A stretch of 64,000 nucleotides of DNA from positions 1 through 64,000 of the forward strand of contig CANRJC010000005.1 of the NCBI GenBank assembly GCA_947630795.1, given 5' to 3'. The stretch is from an uncultured Phascolarctobacterium sp. Lineage in GTDB: Bacteria > Bacillota > Negativicutes > Acidaminococcales > Acidaminococcaceae. The position numbers and the translations under genes were made by a program. Within the stretch, counting starts at the first letter, position 1. Each line of letters begins with the position of its first letter. The notes beneath the pieces were generated by a model. The model worked only from the letters and a program-made list of their open reading frames with translations, was not told where the DNA came from and made no database searches. Positions 34,808 to 42,650 of this stretch are shown here, piece by piece.

Positions 34808-34912
34808 AAGCAGAAGCCGCAAGCAAAAGCCGCGAGTAAAGATCAAAAGTAAAACTTGTACGCGAAAGCTGCGGGCGAAAGCTGCGAGCAAAATTTTCAG
34901 ATAAAAGTTGCA
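34808..34912. repeat. Short-unit repeat spacer between purN and purH
   Basis: The stretch is built of variants of GCGAGCAAAAGCCGC and GCGGGCGAAAGCT repeated about every 15-18 nt. It contains no gene signal until the GAAGGAGGGG ribosome site of purH. Confidence 0.6.
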
Positions 34913-34936
34913 GATGATAAAGAAGGAGGGGACAAA

Positions 34937-35524
34937 ATGAAGATAAAAAGAGCCTTGCTGAGCGTATCCGATAAGACGGGGCTGGTAGAATTGGCGAAAT
35001 TTTTGAGCGAGCGGGGAGTGGAGCTCATCTCCACCGGCGGCACCATGAAGGCGCTGCAAGAGGCGGGCCTGCCTGTCACCTACGTGAGCGACGTCACCGG
35101 CTTCCCCGAGATCATGGACGGCAGAGTGAAGACCCTCAACCCCAAGATCCACGGCGGCATCTTGGCGGTGCGTTCTAAAAAAGAACACATGGAAGCCTTG
35201 GCCGCTCACGGCATCAAACCCATCGACCTGGTGGTGGTGAATCTTTATCCCTTTGCCGAGACCATCGCCAAGCCCGGTGTGACCGAAGAAGAAGCCATCG
35301 AGAACATCGACATCGGCGGGCCGGCCATGGTGAGGGCAGCGGCGAAAAATTTCAAAGACGTGGTGATCGTCACCTATCCCAGCCGCTATAAGGGGCTCAT
35401 GGAACAATTGGCGGCCGCAGGTGATATCGATGAAAAAACGCGCAGAGAGTTAGCGGCCGAAGCTTTTCGTCACACCCACGAATACGACGGCATGATCTGT
35501 CGTTATCTTGAAAATATAAAATAG
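34937..35524 (+). CDS. purH: Stand-alone IMP cyclohydrolase (N-terminal half of PurH)
   Basis: This protein of 195 residues matches only the MGS-like IMP cyclohydrolase domain of Pur[45 protein letters not shown] and [16 protein letters not shown]. It stops at [20 protein letters not shown], exactly where the AICAR transformylase domain (a further 300 or so residues) normally begins. purD starts 14 nt later with no leftover transformylase sequence, so this is a clean domain split rather than decay. The formyl-transfer step must be encoded elsewhere. Confidence 0.88.
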   Translation: MKIKRALLSVSDKTGLVELAKFLSERGVELISTGGTMKALQEAGLPVTYVSDVTGFPEIMDGRVKTLNPKIHGGILAVRSKKEHMEALAAHGIKPIDLVVVNLYPFAETIAKPGVTEEEAIENIDIGGPAMVRAAAKNFKDVVIVTYPSRYKGLMEQLAAAGDIDEKTRRELAAEAFRHTHEYDGMICRYLENIK

Positions 35525-35538
35525 AAAGAGGCTCGATC

Positions 35539-36813
35539 ATGAAGATATTGCTGTTAGGCAGCGGCGGCCGCGAACATGCGCTGGCCTGGAAATTGGTCCA
35601 AAGCCCTTCCGTTGAAGTCCTCTATGCGGCGCCGGGGAACCCCGGCATCGCCAAGCTGCCCAAGTGCCGCCTTGTCGAACTGGACAGTGAAGACAGCGAA
35701 GCCTGCGCCGCTTTCGCCGAAAGTCACGCCATCGATCTTACGGTGGTGGGACCGGAGGCTCCCTTGGTGGGGGGCATCGCCGATGTTTTCGCCGCCCGGG
35801 GCTTAAAAGTTTTCGGGCCGAAAAAAGGCGCGGCTCAATTGGAAGGTTCTAAAGCTTTCAGTAAAGCTTTGATGGAAAAATATCACATCCCCACCGCCCG
35901 CTTCAAGACCTGCACCTCTTTGGAAGAGGCTCGGGCCTATGTGAAAGAAGCGGGGGCGCCCATCGTGGTGAAGGCCGACGGCCTGGCCGCAGGCAAGGGC
36001 GTGGTAGTGGCCATGACCCAAGGGGAAGCTCTGCAGGCGCTGGAAGAATTGATGGGCGACCGCAAATTCGGCAGCGCCGGCGAAAAAGCAGTGCTGGAAG
36101 AATATATGGAAGGGGAAGAAGCTTCCCTTTTGGCCTTCACCGACGGCAGCACCGTGGTGCCCATGGTGGCTTCGCAAGATCATAAACGAGTCTTCGACGG
36201 CGATAAAGGCCCCAACACCGGGGGCATGGGCACTTATGCGCCGGCCCCGGTAGTGACGAAGGCGGTAGAAGAGCTGGCCATCGAAACTATTTTGAAACCG
36301 ACGGTGGCTGCCATGGCCGCCGAGGGCCTGCCCTACGTGGGCTGCCTCTATGCCGGTTTGATGATCAAAGACGGCGTGCCCAAAGTTGTGGAATTCAACT
36401 GCCGCTTCGGCGACCCGGAGACTCAGGTGGTGCTGCCCCTTTTAGAGGGCGACTTGGCTCAGATCATGCTGGCCTGCGCCGAGGGCCGCTTAAAAGAACA
36501 GAAATTTTCGCAGAAAGAGGGGGCAGCCGTGTGCGTGGTGCTGGCCAGCGGCGGCTACCCCGGCAGTTACGTTAAAGGAAGAGAGATAACCGGTATCGAA
36601 GAAGCAGAGGCTGCCGGCGCCGTGGTCTTTCACGCGGGCACAGCTGCCAAAGACGGCAAGCTCGTCACCGCGGGGGGCAGAGTGCTGGGCGTCACCGCCA
36701 CCGCCCCCACCATCCGCGAAGCCCGCAATGCGGCCTACACCGCCGCAAGCAAGATCTCTTTCGAAGGCTGCTTCTGCCGTCAGGACATCGCCTGGCGGGC
36801 CCTCACCCGTTAA
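35539..36813 (+). CDS. purD: Phosphoribosylamine-glycine ligase PurD
   Basis: This protein of 424 residues makes GAR from phosphoribosylamine, glycine and ATP. The N-terminal LLLGSGGREHALAWKL, the ATP-grasp segments (VVKADGLAAGKGVVVA, GDRKFGSAGEKAVLEEYMEGEEAS) and the metal ligands in VEFNCRFGDPETQ are all present. It is the last gene of the tight purE-to-purD cluster and lies 53 nt before the IMP dehydrogenase gene. Confidence 0.95.
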   Translation: MKILLLGSGGREHALAWKLVQSPSVEVLYAAPGNPGIAKLPKCRLVELDSEDSEACAAFAESHAIDLTVVGPEAPLVGGIADVFAARGLKVFGPKKGAAQLEGSKAFSKALMEKYHIPTARFKTCTSLEEARAYVKEAGAPIVVKADGLAAGKGVVVAMTQGEALQALEELMGDRKFGSAGEKAVLEEYMEGEEASLLAFTDGSTVVPMVASQDHKRVFDGDKGPNTGGMGTYAPAPVVTKAVEELAIETILKPTVAAMAAEGLPYVGCLYAGLMIKDGVPKVVEFNCRFGDPETQVVLPLLEGDLAQIMLACAEGRLKEQKFSQKEGAAVCVVLASGGYPGSYVKGREITGIEEAEAAGAVVFHAGTAAKDGKLVTAGGRVLGVTATAPTIREARNAAYTAASKISFEGCFCRQDIAWRALTR

Positions 36814-36866
36814 AGAGCTCACGAAAAATAAAATAAAGAAGAAAAAATAAAAAAGGAGAGCAATAG

Positions 36867-38378
36867 ATGGCCTATTATTACGACGAACCTGCCCACACTT
36901 TCAGCGAGTATCTTTTGGTGCCCGGCTATTCTTCCGAACACTGCATCCCCGACAACGTGGACCTGCGTACTCCCTTGGTGAAATACCGCAAAGGGGAAGA
37001 GCCGTCCATCGTCATGAACATACCTTTGGTGAGCGCCATCATGCAGTCGGTATCGGGTGAACAGCTGGCCATCGCCCTTTCCAAAGAAGGAGGCATCTCC
37101 TTCATCTACGGTTCTCAGAGCATCCAAGACGAGGCGGCCATGGTGGCCAGAGTGAAGGCTCATCGCGCCGGCTTCGTCAGCTCCGATTCCAACATTCGCC
37201 CCGACAGCACCTTGGCCGATATCTTGGCTTTGAAAGAACTCACCGGCCATTCCACCGTGGCTGTCACTTCCGACGGCACCGTCAACGGCCGTTTAGAGGG
37301 CATCGTCACCAGCAGAGACTATCGCCCCAGCCGCATGAGCCGCGATGCGAAGGTGAGAGATTTCATGACCCCCATCGAGCAGATGGTGGTGGCCGGCAAA
37401 GACACCACTCTTCAACAGGCCAACGATATCATTTGGGATAAAAAATTGAACACCCTGCCCATCATCGACGACGACGGCAGGCTGCTCTACATGGTCTTTC
37501 GCAAAGACTACGCCACTCACAAAGAATATCCGCTGGAATTGCTGGACAGCAAAAAGCGGCACATCGTGGGGGCGGGCATCAACACCCGCGATTATGCCGA
37601 AAGAGTGCCCGCTTTGGTGGAAGCCGGGGCCGACGTCATCTGCATCGATTCGTCCGAAGGCTTCAGCGCTTGGCAGAAACAAACTTTAGATTGGATTCGC
37701 GCCCACTACGGCGATACCGTGAAGGTGGGAGCGGGCAACGTGGTGGATGCCGAGGGCTTTCGCTTTTTGGCCGAGGCCGGGGCCGACTTCGTGAAGGTGG
37801 GTATCGGCGGCGGTTCCATTTGCATCACCCGCGAGCAAAAAGGCATAGGCAGAGGGCAGGCCACGGCGGTGATAGAAGTGGCCAAGGCCCGGGACGAATA
37901 TTTCAAAGAGACGGGCATCTACGTGCCCATCTGCTCCGACGGCGGCATCGTTTACGATTATCACATGACTTTGGCTTTGGCCATGGGCGCCGACTTCTTG
38001 ATGCTGGGCCGCTACTTCGCCCGCTTCGACGAGAGCCCCACCCTTAAGGTGAACATCAACGGCACCTACATGAAAGAATATTGGGGCGAGGGCAGCAACA
38101 GGGCCCGCAACTGGCAGCGCTACGATATGGGCGGCGCTTCCAAATTGAGCTTCGAAGAAGGGGTGGACAGTTATGTTCCCTATGCAGGCTCTTTGAAAGA
38201 CAACGTCACTCTCACTCTCAACAAAGTTCGCTCCACCATGTGCAACTGCGGTGCTTTGAACATCGCCGAATTGCAGGCGAAGGCAAAACTCACCTTGGTC
38301 AGCGCCACCTCTTTGGTGGAAGGCGGGGCCCACGACGTGCTCTTGAAAGACAACGTGCCCAACAGCCATCCCAAATAA
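36867..38378 (+). CDS. guaB: IMP dehydrogenase
   Basis: This protein of 503 residues oxidises IMP to XMP, the first step toward GMP. It has the barrel start ([24 protein letters not shown]), a CBS pair in the middle (about residues 115-230, [11 protein letters not shown]), then the catalytic loop [20 protein letters not shown] with the active Cys and the flap. The first glycine-rich loop reads GIGGGS rather than GIGPGS, as in the less common GuaB branch. A good AAAAGGAGAG site precedes the ATG. It follows purD and probably belongs to the same transcript. Confidence 0.9.
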   Translation: MAYYYDEPAHTFSEYLLVPGYSSEHCIPDNVDLRTPLVKYRKGEEPSIVMNIPLVSAIMQSVSGEQLAIALSKEGGISFIYGSQSIQDEAAMVARVKAHRAGFVSSDSNIRPDSTLADILALKELTGHSTVAVTSDGTVNGRLEGIVTSRDYRPSRMSRDAKVRDFMTPIEQMVVAGKDTTLQQANDIIWDKKLNTLPIIDDDGRLLYMVFRKDYATHKEYPLELLDSKKRHIVGAGINTRDYAERVPALVEAGADVICIDSSEGFSAWQKQTLDWIRAHYGDTVKVGAGNVVDAEGFRFLAEAGADFVKVGIGGGSICITREQKGIGRGQATAVIEVAKARDEYFKETGIYVPICSDGGIVYDYHMTLALAMGADFLMLGRYFARFDESPTLKVNINGTYMKEYWGEGSNRARNWQRYDMGGASKLSFEEGVDSYVPYAGSLKDNVTLTLNKVRSTMCNCGALNIAELQAKAKLTLVSATSLVEGGAHDVLLKDNVPNSHPK

Positions 38379-38394
38379 GAAAAATTGCGGCATA

Positions 38395-38675
38395 ATTCTC
38401 GACTGCGTCTGCATTTTCGAAAAGATATCGGCAAGATCGCAAGGTCAGCGGCATTTTCAAAAAGAGCGTCTTAAAACTCGCGACCTCGGCAGATCTTTTC
38501 GAAAAAATTTCGAAGCTCGGCGTGAAGGCGCGAGTCTTTTCGCAAAAATTTTCCGAAGAGGGGCGCAAGATCGTCGCTTTTTCGGAGAAAGCAGCGGGGA
38601 AAAAGCATGAGCTCGGCGGTCCATCGAGAAAATTTTCGCCGAAGGCGTAAAGAGGGCGGCCTTTTCTCAAAAAGC
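38395..38675. repeat. Diverged intergenic repeat array after guaB
   Basis: Elements such as GCATTTTCGAAAAGA, TCTTTTCGAAAAAATTTCG and GTCTTTTCGCAAAAATTTTC recur about every 35-50 nt, each around a TTTTCGAAAA core. The irregular spacing suggests an older array than those elsewhere in the window. Confidence 0.55.
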
Positions 38676-38685
38676 GGGCAAATTG

Positions 38686-38715
38686 TTGACAAGGGCAAAG
38701 GCCCGGTGCTATAAT
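38686..38715 (+). promoter_or_regulatory. Strong promoter for the SLC13 carrier
   Basis: TTGACA, 18 nt, TATAAT: both hexamers are perfect, in keeping with the codon usage of the gene, which indicates high expression. Confidence 0.85.
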
Positions 38716-38784
38716 GTAGTCAAAGTGTAGAAGGGCGCAGTGCGTCCCTTGCGATGTTCTTTCTCAACTTCATCACTCTCAACG

Positions 38785-38815
38785 GTATATGGTGCTTCGC
38801 ACTGTATATAAATTT
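38785..38815 (+). other. Leader hairpin before the SLC13 ribosome site
   Basis: TATATGGTGC pairs with GCACTGTATATA over a tight TTC loop and is followed by AAATTTTT. It sits only about 8 nt upstream of AAAAGGAGG in a 118-nt leader. It could be an attenuator or a 5' stabilising hairpin. Confidence 0.5.
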
Positions 38816-38833
38816 TTAAAAGGAGGAACTATA

Positions 38834-40102
38834 ATGTCCCCAGCAGTAGTATGTCTTATTGTTGTGGCCGTAACTGCTCTGTTGTTTATCACTGAACTGA
38901 TCCCTCTGGCAGTTACTTCAATGCTGAGCTGCACCGTTTGCGGCTTGCTTGGCCTCATCTCCACCAAACAAGTATACAGCGGCCTGTCTAACTCCACCGT
39001 TGTACTGTTTGCTGGCATGTTCGTTGTAGGCGCTGCTATGTTCTACACCGGCCTGGCCCAGAACATCGGTAACACCGTTGTTCGTATGGTAGGCAGAGGC
39101 GAGAACAGCCTGATGTTCGGCCTGATGCTGGTTGGTACCTGCCTGTCCGCAGTACTGTCCAACACCGGTACCGCAGCCTGCCTGCTTCCCGTAGCACTGG
39201 GCATCTGCTCCGTTGCTAAGGTTCCCGCTTCCGTAGAGTTGATGCCTTTGGCATTTGCCTGCGGTTGGGGCGGCGTTATCACGATGGTAGGTACTCCTCC
39301 TAACATCATCGCCACCGGCGTTCTTCGCGGCGCCAACCTGCCTTCCTTCGGCTTCTTCGAATTCGCCCTCATCGGTATCCCTCTCTCCATCGCCGGCATG
39401 GCCTACATGATGACCATCGGCAAGAGACTGTTGCCTCGCAGAGAGATCGCTGCCGACACCGAAGTTGAGCAAGAGATCGAAGCTACCTCCACCTCCAGCA
39501 GCAAACAGATAATCTCCGGTATCATCCTGATCGTCGTTGTTATCGTAATGGCTCTGGAGTTCAAGTGGTGCACCCTTGAGATGGCCGCTGTTATCGGCGC
39601 TCTGGTTTGCGTAATCACCGGCTGCCTCACCGAGAAACAAGCTTATGCTTCCATCGACTGGGTTACCATCTTCCTGTTCGCAGGCATGATGCCTGTATCC
39701 ACCGCTATGGATAAGACCGGCGCCGGCAAATTGATCGCCGAAGCTACCGTTAGCGCTATGGGCGGCAGCCCCTCCCCGCTGGTAGTTACCGCAGTTCTGT
39801 TCCTGCTGTCCTGCGGCCTGACCCAGTTCATGTCCAACACCGCTTCCGCTGCTCTGCTGTGCCCCTTGGGCTTGGCTATCTCCAAGCAGCTGGGCGCTGA
39901 CCCCCGTGCCGTATTGATGGCTATTGCAGTTGCAGCTTCCTGCGCATTTGCAACCCCTGTAGGCACTCCTCCTAACACTCTGGTTCTCGGCCCCGGCGGC
40001 TACAAGTTCATGGACTATGTTAAAGCCGGTGTTGGCCTGGTAATCGTAAGCTTCATCGTATCCGTTATCGTTATTCCTATCGTATGGCCTTTCTTCCCTT
40101 GA
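38834..40102 (+). CDS. SLC13/DASS-family dicarboxylate carrier
   Basis: This 422-residue integral membrane protein has about 11-12 predicted spans and two internal repeats. Each carries the SNT substrate and sodium motif (SNTGTAACLLPVALG and SNTASAALLCPLGLA) and a following GTPPN loop (MVGTPPNIIATG, PVGTPPNTLVLG). DASS proteins import succinate, malate, fumarate, citrate or sulfate with sodium. The GTT, GTA, GCT and CTG-rich codon use is sharply different from neighbouring genes, marking very high expression. In a succinate-using Negativicute this would be the main substrate carrier, but that is inference. The ATG at 38834 follows AAAAGGAGG. Confidence 0.85.
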   Translation: MSPAVVCLIVVAVTALLFITELIPLAVTSMLSCTVCGLLGLISTKQVYSGLSNSTVVLFAGMFVVGAAMFYTGLAQNIGNTVVRMVGRGENSLMFGLMLVGTCLSAVLSNTGTAACLLPVALGICSVAKVPASVELMPLAFACGWGGVITMVGTPPNIIATGVLRGANLPSFGFFEFALIGIPLSIAGMAYMMTIGKRLLPRREIAADTEVEQEIEATSTSSSKQIISGIILIVVVIVMALEFKWCTLEMAAVIGALVCVITGCLTEKQAYASIDWVTIFLFAGMMPVSTAMDKTGAGKLIAEATVSAMGGSPSPLVVTAVLFLLSCGLTQFMSNTASAALLCPLGLAISKQLGADPRAVLMAIAVAASCAFATPVGTPPNTLVLGPGGYKFMDYVKAGVGLVIVSFIVSVIVIPIVWPFFP

Positions 40103-40137
40103 TAGGTTAGAAAAAGTCGACGTATCGGCGATAACAG

Positions 40138-40165
40138 AGGCGCAGCCTTCGGGCTGCGCCTTTTT
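40138..40165 (+). terminator. Terminator after the SLC13 gene
   Basis: AGGCGCAGCC, TTCG-type loop, GGCTGCGCC, TTTTT. A very strong hairpin. Confidence 0.92.
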
Positions 40166-40189
40166 ATATTGGCAGATAAAAAAAGATCT

Positions 40190-40440
40190 TGCGGCAAAAA
40201 CTTTAAAAGTCTCACCAAAAACTCCGCTGGAAAAAAGAAAAAGCTCACGGCGAAAGCGTAAGCGGAAAAAGAAGAGATGCTCAGCTGTGAGTGCGTGAGA
40301 AAAAGCAAAGGGCGCGCAGGTATAAGTCTGCGAGAAAAAGAGAAAGGCACTCGACCGTAAGTGTGAGAGAAAAAGAAAATATTTTCGACGAGAGGAAAAA
40401 GAAAAAGTAGCGTATTGAGAAAAAGTAAGAGATGTTTACC
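40190..40440. repeat. Tandem repeat array, unit about 35-36 nt
   Basis: At least four units, starting near 40245, follow the pattern GCTCACGGC, GTAAG or GTGAG, then GAGAAAAAG. Copies are 35-36 nt long and share about half their bases. The array lies between the SLC13 terminator and the convergent AbiF gene. Confidence 0.7.
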
Positions 40441-40458
40441 GGTGATCAGGATGTCTGC

Positions 40459-41370
40459 TCACTTATTCGGAGAGCGTAATACTTCCTGCCATTGTGTGGG
40501 GAAACCGATATAAGAGAGTCGCACAACGGATCTGTATCTCTTGAGTAAAGTTTCAAGCTGCTCGAGAAACTCCAGCCAACGTTCATCTTCACCATCACAG
40601 TTTAACATGCGTTTTATGACAAGTAAGACAGGGAAAAGTTTGTTTCTATCATTCGATCGATACATTTTATGTTCACGGTAAAGATGAGGTGCCTGTTTTA
40701 AAGGCCGGTTATATAGCCTTCCGTAATGGGCACAGATGTTTCGAAGCTCTACAAGAGCCAATATCCAACTGCCGAGATATCTAGGTTCTGTTTTATATAG
40801 CTTAGCGATTTCTTTGCTGTCTTCCGGTTTCATAATACAGTATAAAGAGGACAAGTTTCCGAAGGTAAAAAGTTCAACAGCTACCCAAATAGGAAAGTGA
40901 TTTTCGTATCTATCTACGTGATGCTTTACAAAAGCATTATTTTTTTGATGGATGCATTCCTTCCTGAAGTTGTTCAGCACAGATTCATGGACGGATATGC
41001 CGCCACTTCTATTTATATCGTTAAAGTTGGCATTATCTATATAGCCTTCAGGACCATATTTCAATGCCAGATGATAAGAGATCTGAGTGCGAAGTTGAAT
41101 CTCCAACTGCTCAATCACACGGAAAAAGATATTACGGAGATTTCTATCAAACTCGTAAAGCTGATAGATGTGATCGATAGTGATATTCTCAAGATATTTT
41201 TCTTTGTCGTCATTTCGTGTTAAGCCAATACCATAACCACTCAAGCGATAATAATTTACCTTTTTGAGGATATCATATGCAGCATCATCATTTGTTATCG
41301 TCAATGCATGTTCATTCTTTAACCGAGCAAGTTGTTCATCATATTTTAGAGCAGGTTTCAATGGATCCAT
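40459..41370 (-). CDS. AbiF-type abortive infection protein (Abi_2, HEPN RNase)
   Basis: This protein of 303 residues matches the Abi_2 (AbiD/AbiF) family: the N-terminal ALKYDEQLARLKNEHALTI, VNYYRLSGYGIGL, FDRNLRNIFFRVIEQLEIQLRTQI, and the late ALVELRNICAHYGRLYNRP. The last holds R210-N-x3-H215, the RxxxxH catalytic motif of HEPN ribonucleases. The family is linked to phage defence by growth arrest. The gene stands alone behind a structured leader ending in a terminator, then GGAGGAACT and the ATG. Its AT-rich codon use differs from its neighbours, suggesting transfer. Confidence 0.85.
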   Translation of the reverse strand: MDPLKPALKYDEQLARLKNEHALTITNDDAAYDILKKVNYYRLSGYGIGLTRNDDKEKYLENITIDHIYQLYEFDRNLRNIFFRVIEQLEIQLRTQISYHLALKYGPEGYIDNANFNDINRSGGISVHESVLNNFRKECIHQKNNAFVKHHVDRYENHFPIWVAVELFTFGNLSSLYCIMKPEDSKEIAKLYKTEPRYLGSWILALVELRNICAHYGRLYNRPLKQAPHLYREHKMYRSNDRNKLFPVLLVIKRMLNCDGEDERWLEFLEQLETLLKRYRSVVRLSYIGFPTQWQEVLRSPNK

Positions 41371-41385
41371 AGTTCCTCCGAGTAT

Positions 41386-41444
41386 AAAAAAAGTCCCACC
41401 GTGGTCCGCAGTGCGTTGCCGCCTTATGCGTGGTGGGCTCTGTC
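41386..41444 (-). ncRNA. Short structured leader RNA of the AbiF gene, with terminator
   Basis: The promoter predicts a transcript start near 41444. The RNA folds as GCCCACC paired with GGTGGG (arms 41432-41437 and 41395-41400 on the plus strand). An inner CGCA/TGCG pairing and further GC-rich bases lie between, and the fold is followed by ACTTTTTTT. That gives a free RNA of about 60 nt ending 15 nt before the AbiF start codon. From memory, a conserved abiF RNA motif is known upstream of Abi_2 genes; this looks like a member, but I could not compare it with a model. It may act as an RNA antitoxin or attenuator. Confidence 0.65.
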
Positions 41445-41450
41445 ACGTAT

Positions 41451-41479
41451 ATTTTAACTAATACAAATAGAAAAGTCAA
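41451..41479 (-). promoter_or_regulatory. Promoter for the AbiF leader RNA and gene
   Basis: Minus strand: TTGACT, 17 nt, TAAAAT, a strong match placed so that the leader RNA starts about 7 nt downstream. Confidence 0.8.
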
Positions 41480-41600
41480 CTGTTTTTTAGCTATTTTTAA
41501 ATAAAAGTTGGGGAAAAGAAAAGAGTGTCGCCTCTTTGCTTTTATCTTCGCTGAGTATGAAAAGAGGAAAGTCACAGATCAAAACAAAAAGCAAAAGAAA

Positions 41601-41626
41601 AAAGACTCCGCAAGTTGCGAAGTCTT
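41601..41626 (-). terminator. Terminator of the tRNA unit
   Basis: AAAGACT, CGCAA/TTGCG inner stem, AGTCTTT. On the minus strand it ends in TTTTTTC, directly after tRNA-Val. Confidence 0.85.
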
Positions 41627-41637
41627 TCGTTGTTTTT

Positions 41638-41713
41638 TGGTGGGCGCTGACGGGATCGAACCGCCGACATTCTGCTTGTAGGGCAGACGCTCTCCCAGCT
41701 GAGCTAAGCGCCC
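41638..41713 (-). tRNA. tRNA-Val (UAC)
   Basis: All four stems pair: acceptor GGGCGCT/AGCGCCC, D-stem GCTC/GAGC, anticodon stem TCTGC/GCAGA and T-stem GGCGG/CCGTC with TTCGATC. The anticodon loop is CCTACAA, so the anticodon is UAC (Val). CCA is encoded. Position 33, nearly always U, is C here if the loop is read as seven bases. Confidence 0.9.
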
Positions 41714-41717
41714 GAAG

Positions 41718-41793
41718 TGGCTCCCCGAGTAGGACTCGAACCTACGACGCCCTGATTAACAGTCAGGTGTTCTACCGACTGAACTATCGGGGA
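41718..41793 (-). tRNA. tRNA-Asn (GUU)
   Basis: Acceptor TCCCCGA/TCGGGGA, D-arm with GTTC, anticodon loop CTGTTAA in the stem CTGA/TCAG, T-arm TTCGAGTC, discriminator G and encoded CCA. It lies 4 nt upstream of tRNA-Val in the same transcript. Confidence 0.95.
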
Positions 41794-41811
41794 ATGTCAC
41801 CAACGAAAATC

Positions 41812-41840
41812 ATTATAACCACTATGCGGGCCTTTGTCAA
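41812..41840 (-). promoter_or_regulatory. Consensus promoter for the tRNA pair
   Basis: Minus strand: TTGACA, 17 nt, TATAAT, a perfect match to the sigma-70 consensus. Confidence 0.92.
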
Positions 41841-41844
41841 CAGT

Positions 41845-42033
41845 TTTTTTGGAAAATCAAAGAGTTCTCTTTGGATCCGCAGCTTTCAGAAAAAAGCACG
41901 AGCTCTTCGCTCTTTATGCTTTCAAAAAATCACAGAGCTTTTTATCTCTTTACTCTTTCAAAAGCTCAGGAGTTCTTCTCTTCTTTATTTTTCAAAAAAG
42001 CACGAATCTTCGCCCTTTATATTTTCAAAACGC
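41845..42033. repeat. Tandem repeat array, unit 36 nt
   Basis: Three successive units of exactly 36 nt start CTTTCA at about 41883, 41919 and 41955, and a shorter fourth starts TTCA near 41991. On the minus strand the pattern is TGAAAGCATAAAGAGCGAAG, AGCTC, then T-rich. It fills the gap between the tRNA promoter and the YhcH gene end. Confidence 0.75.
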
Positions 42034-42501
42034 TCAACGGGCCCGCACCTTCACCACGACTTTTTTTACTTCTTCCGCACGGTCGCCGTAAAAACAGTTG
42101 GGGCGATGCAGTTCCCAAGGGAAGAAGACGACCCAGTCGCCTTCTTCGGCCAGCACCACATTGGTCTCCGCAGCGGGAGGATAAAAGAGGAGATCTTTTT
42201 CTTTCGCGTAGTCTTCAACAGGGGCAAGGCCGGCGGGGCAGTCTTTGTACCAAATGGCCTCCCTGCCTTTGGCCAGATAGTGGACGTCGATATAGACATC
42301 GTGGCGCTCGGGCTTGCGGTCTTCTTTGGGCTCGGTGAGATAGGTGCTCACTTTGGCGATGATGTCAGCGCCGTCGATCGGGTAATCACCGGACGCGAGA
42401 GAGGCGCAGTCGGTCTCGGCCAAAAAACGCAGAGCTTTTTGCAGCTCGTCGCTCAAATAGGGCAGATGTTTTTCGATATTTTCTTTAGTGCCGTGCAGCA
42501 T
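42034..42501 (-). CDS. YhcH/YjgK/YiaL family protein
   Basis: This protein of 155 residues is in the DUF386 family with a cupin-like barrel: the conserved HDVYIDVHYLAKGREAIWY in the middle and DWVVFFPWELHRPNCFYG near the end, with the His pair that binds metal. Relatives such as NanQ open sugar anomers or act in sialic acid and glycan use. No sugar genes are adjacent, so the role is open. AAAGGAG precedes the ATG. Confidence 0.85.
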   Translation of the reverse strand: MLHGTKENIEKHLPYLSDELQKALRFLAETDCASLASGDYPIDGADIIAKVSTYLTEPKEDRKPERHDVYIDVHYLAKGREAIWYKDCPAGLAPVEDYAKEKDLLFYPPAAETNVVLAEEGDWVVFFPWELHRPNCFYGDRAEEVKKVVVKVRAR

Positions 42502-42583
42502 AGTGTTTCTCCTTTTTTCAAAAACGCAAAAGCGAGGGGCTTCGGCCCCGCTCTTGCCGATTTCTACGGCGGGGCAAAAAGTC

Positions 42584-42612
42584 CTGCAAAGGGGCGAGGG
42601 TTGTGATAAAAT
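42584..42612 (+). promoter_or_regulatory. Promoter for the BacA-like ABC transporter
   Basis: CTGCAA, 17 nt, TAAAAT preceded by TG (extended -10). It lies over the most upstream possible start codon of the gene, which argues for a later start. Confidence 0.55.
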
Positions 42613-42650
42613 TAAAAGAGCCGCGCCGGCGGCGAGAGGGAGGCAGGGCC

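Noticed and set aside
42603-42650. GTG start for the BacA-like transporter
   Set aside because: The codon lies at the likely -10 element, upstream of the probable transcript start; the TTG at 42651 has a GGGAGG site.
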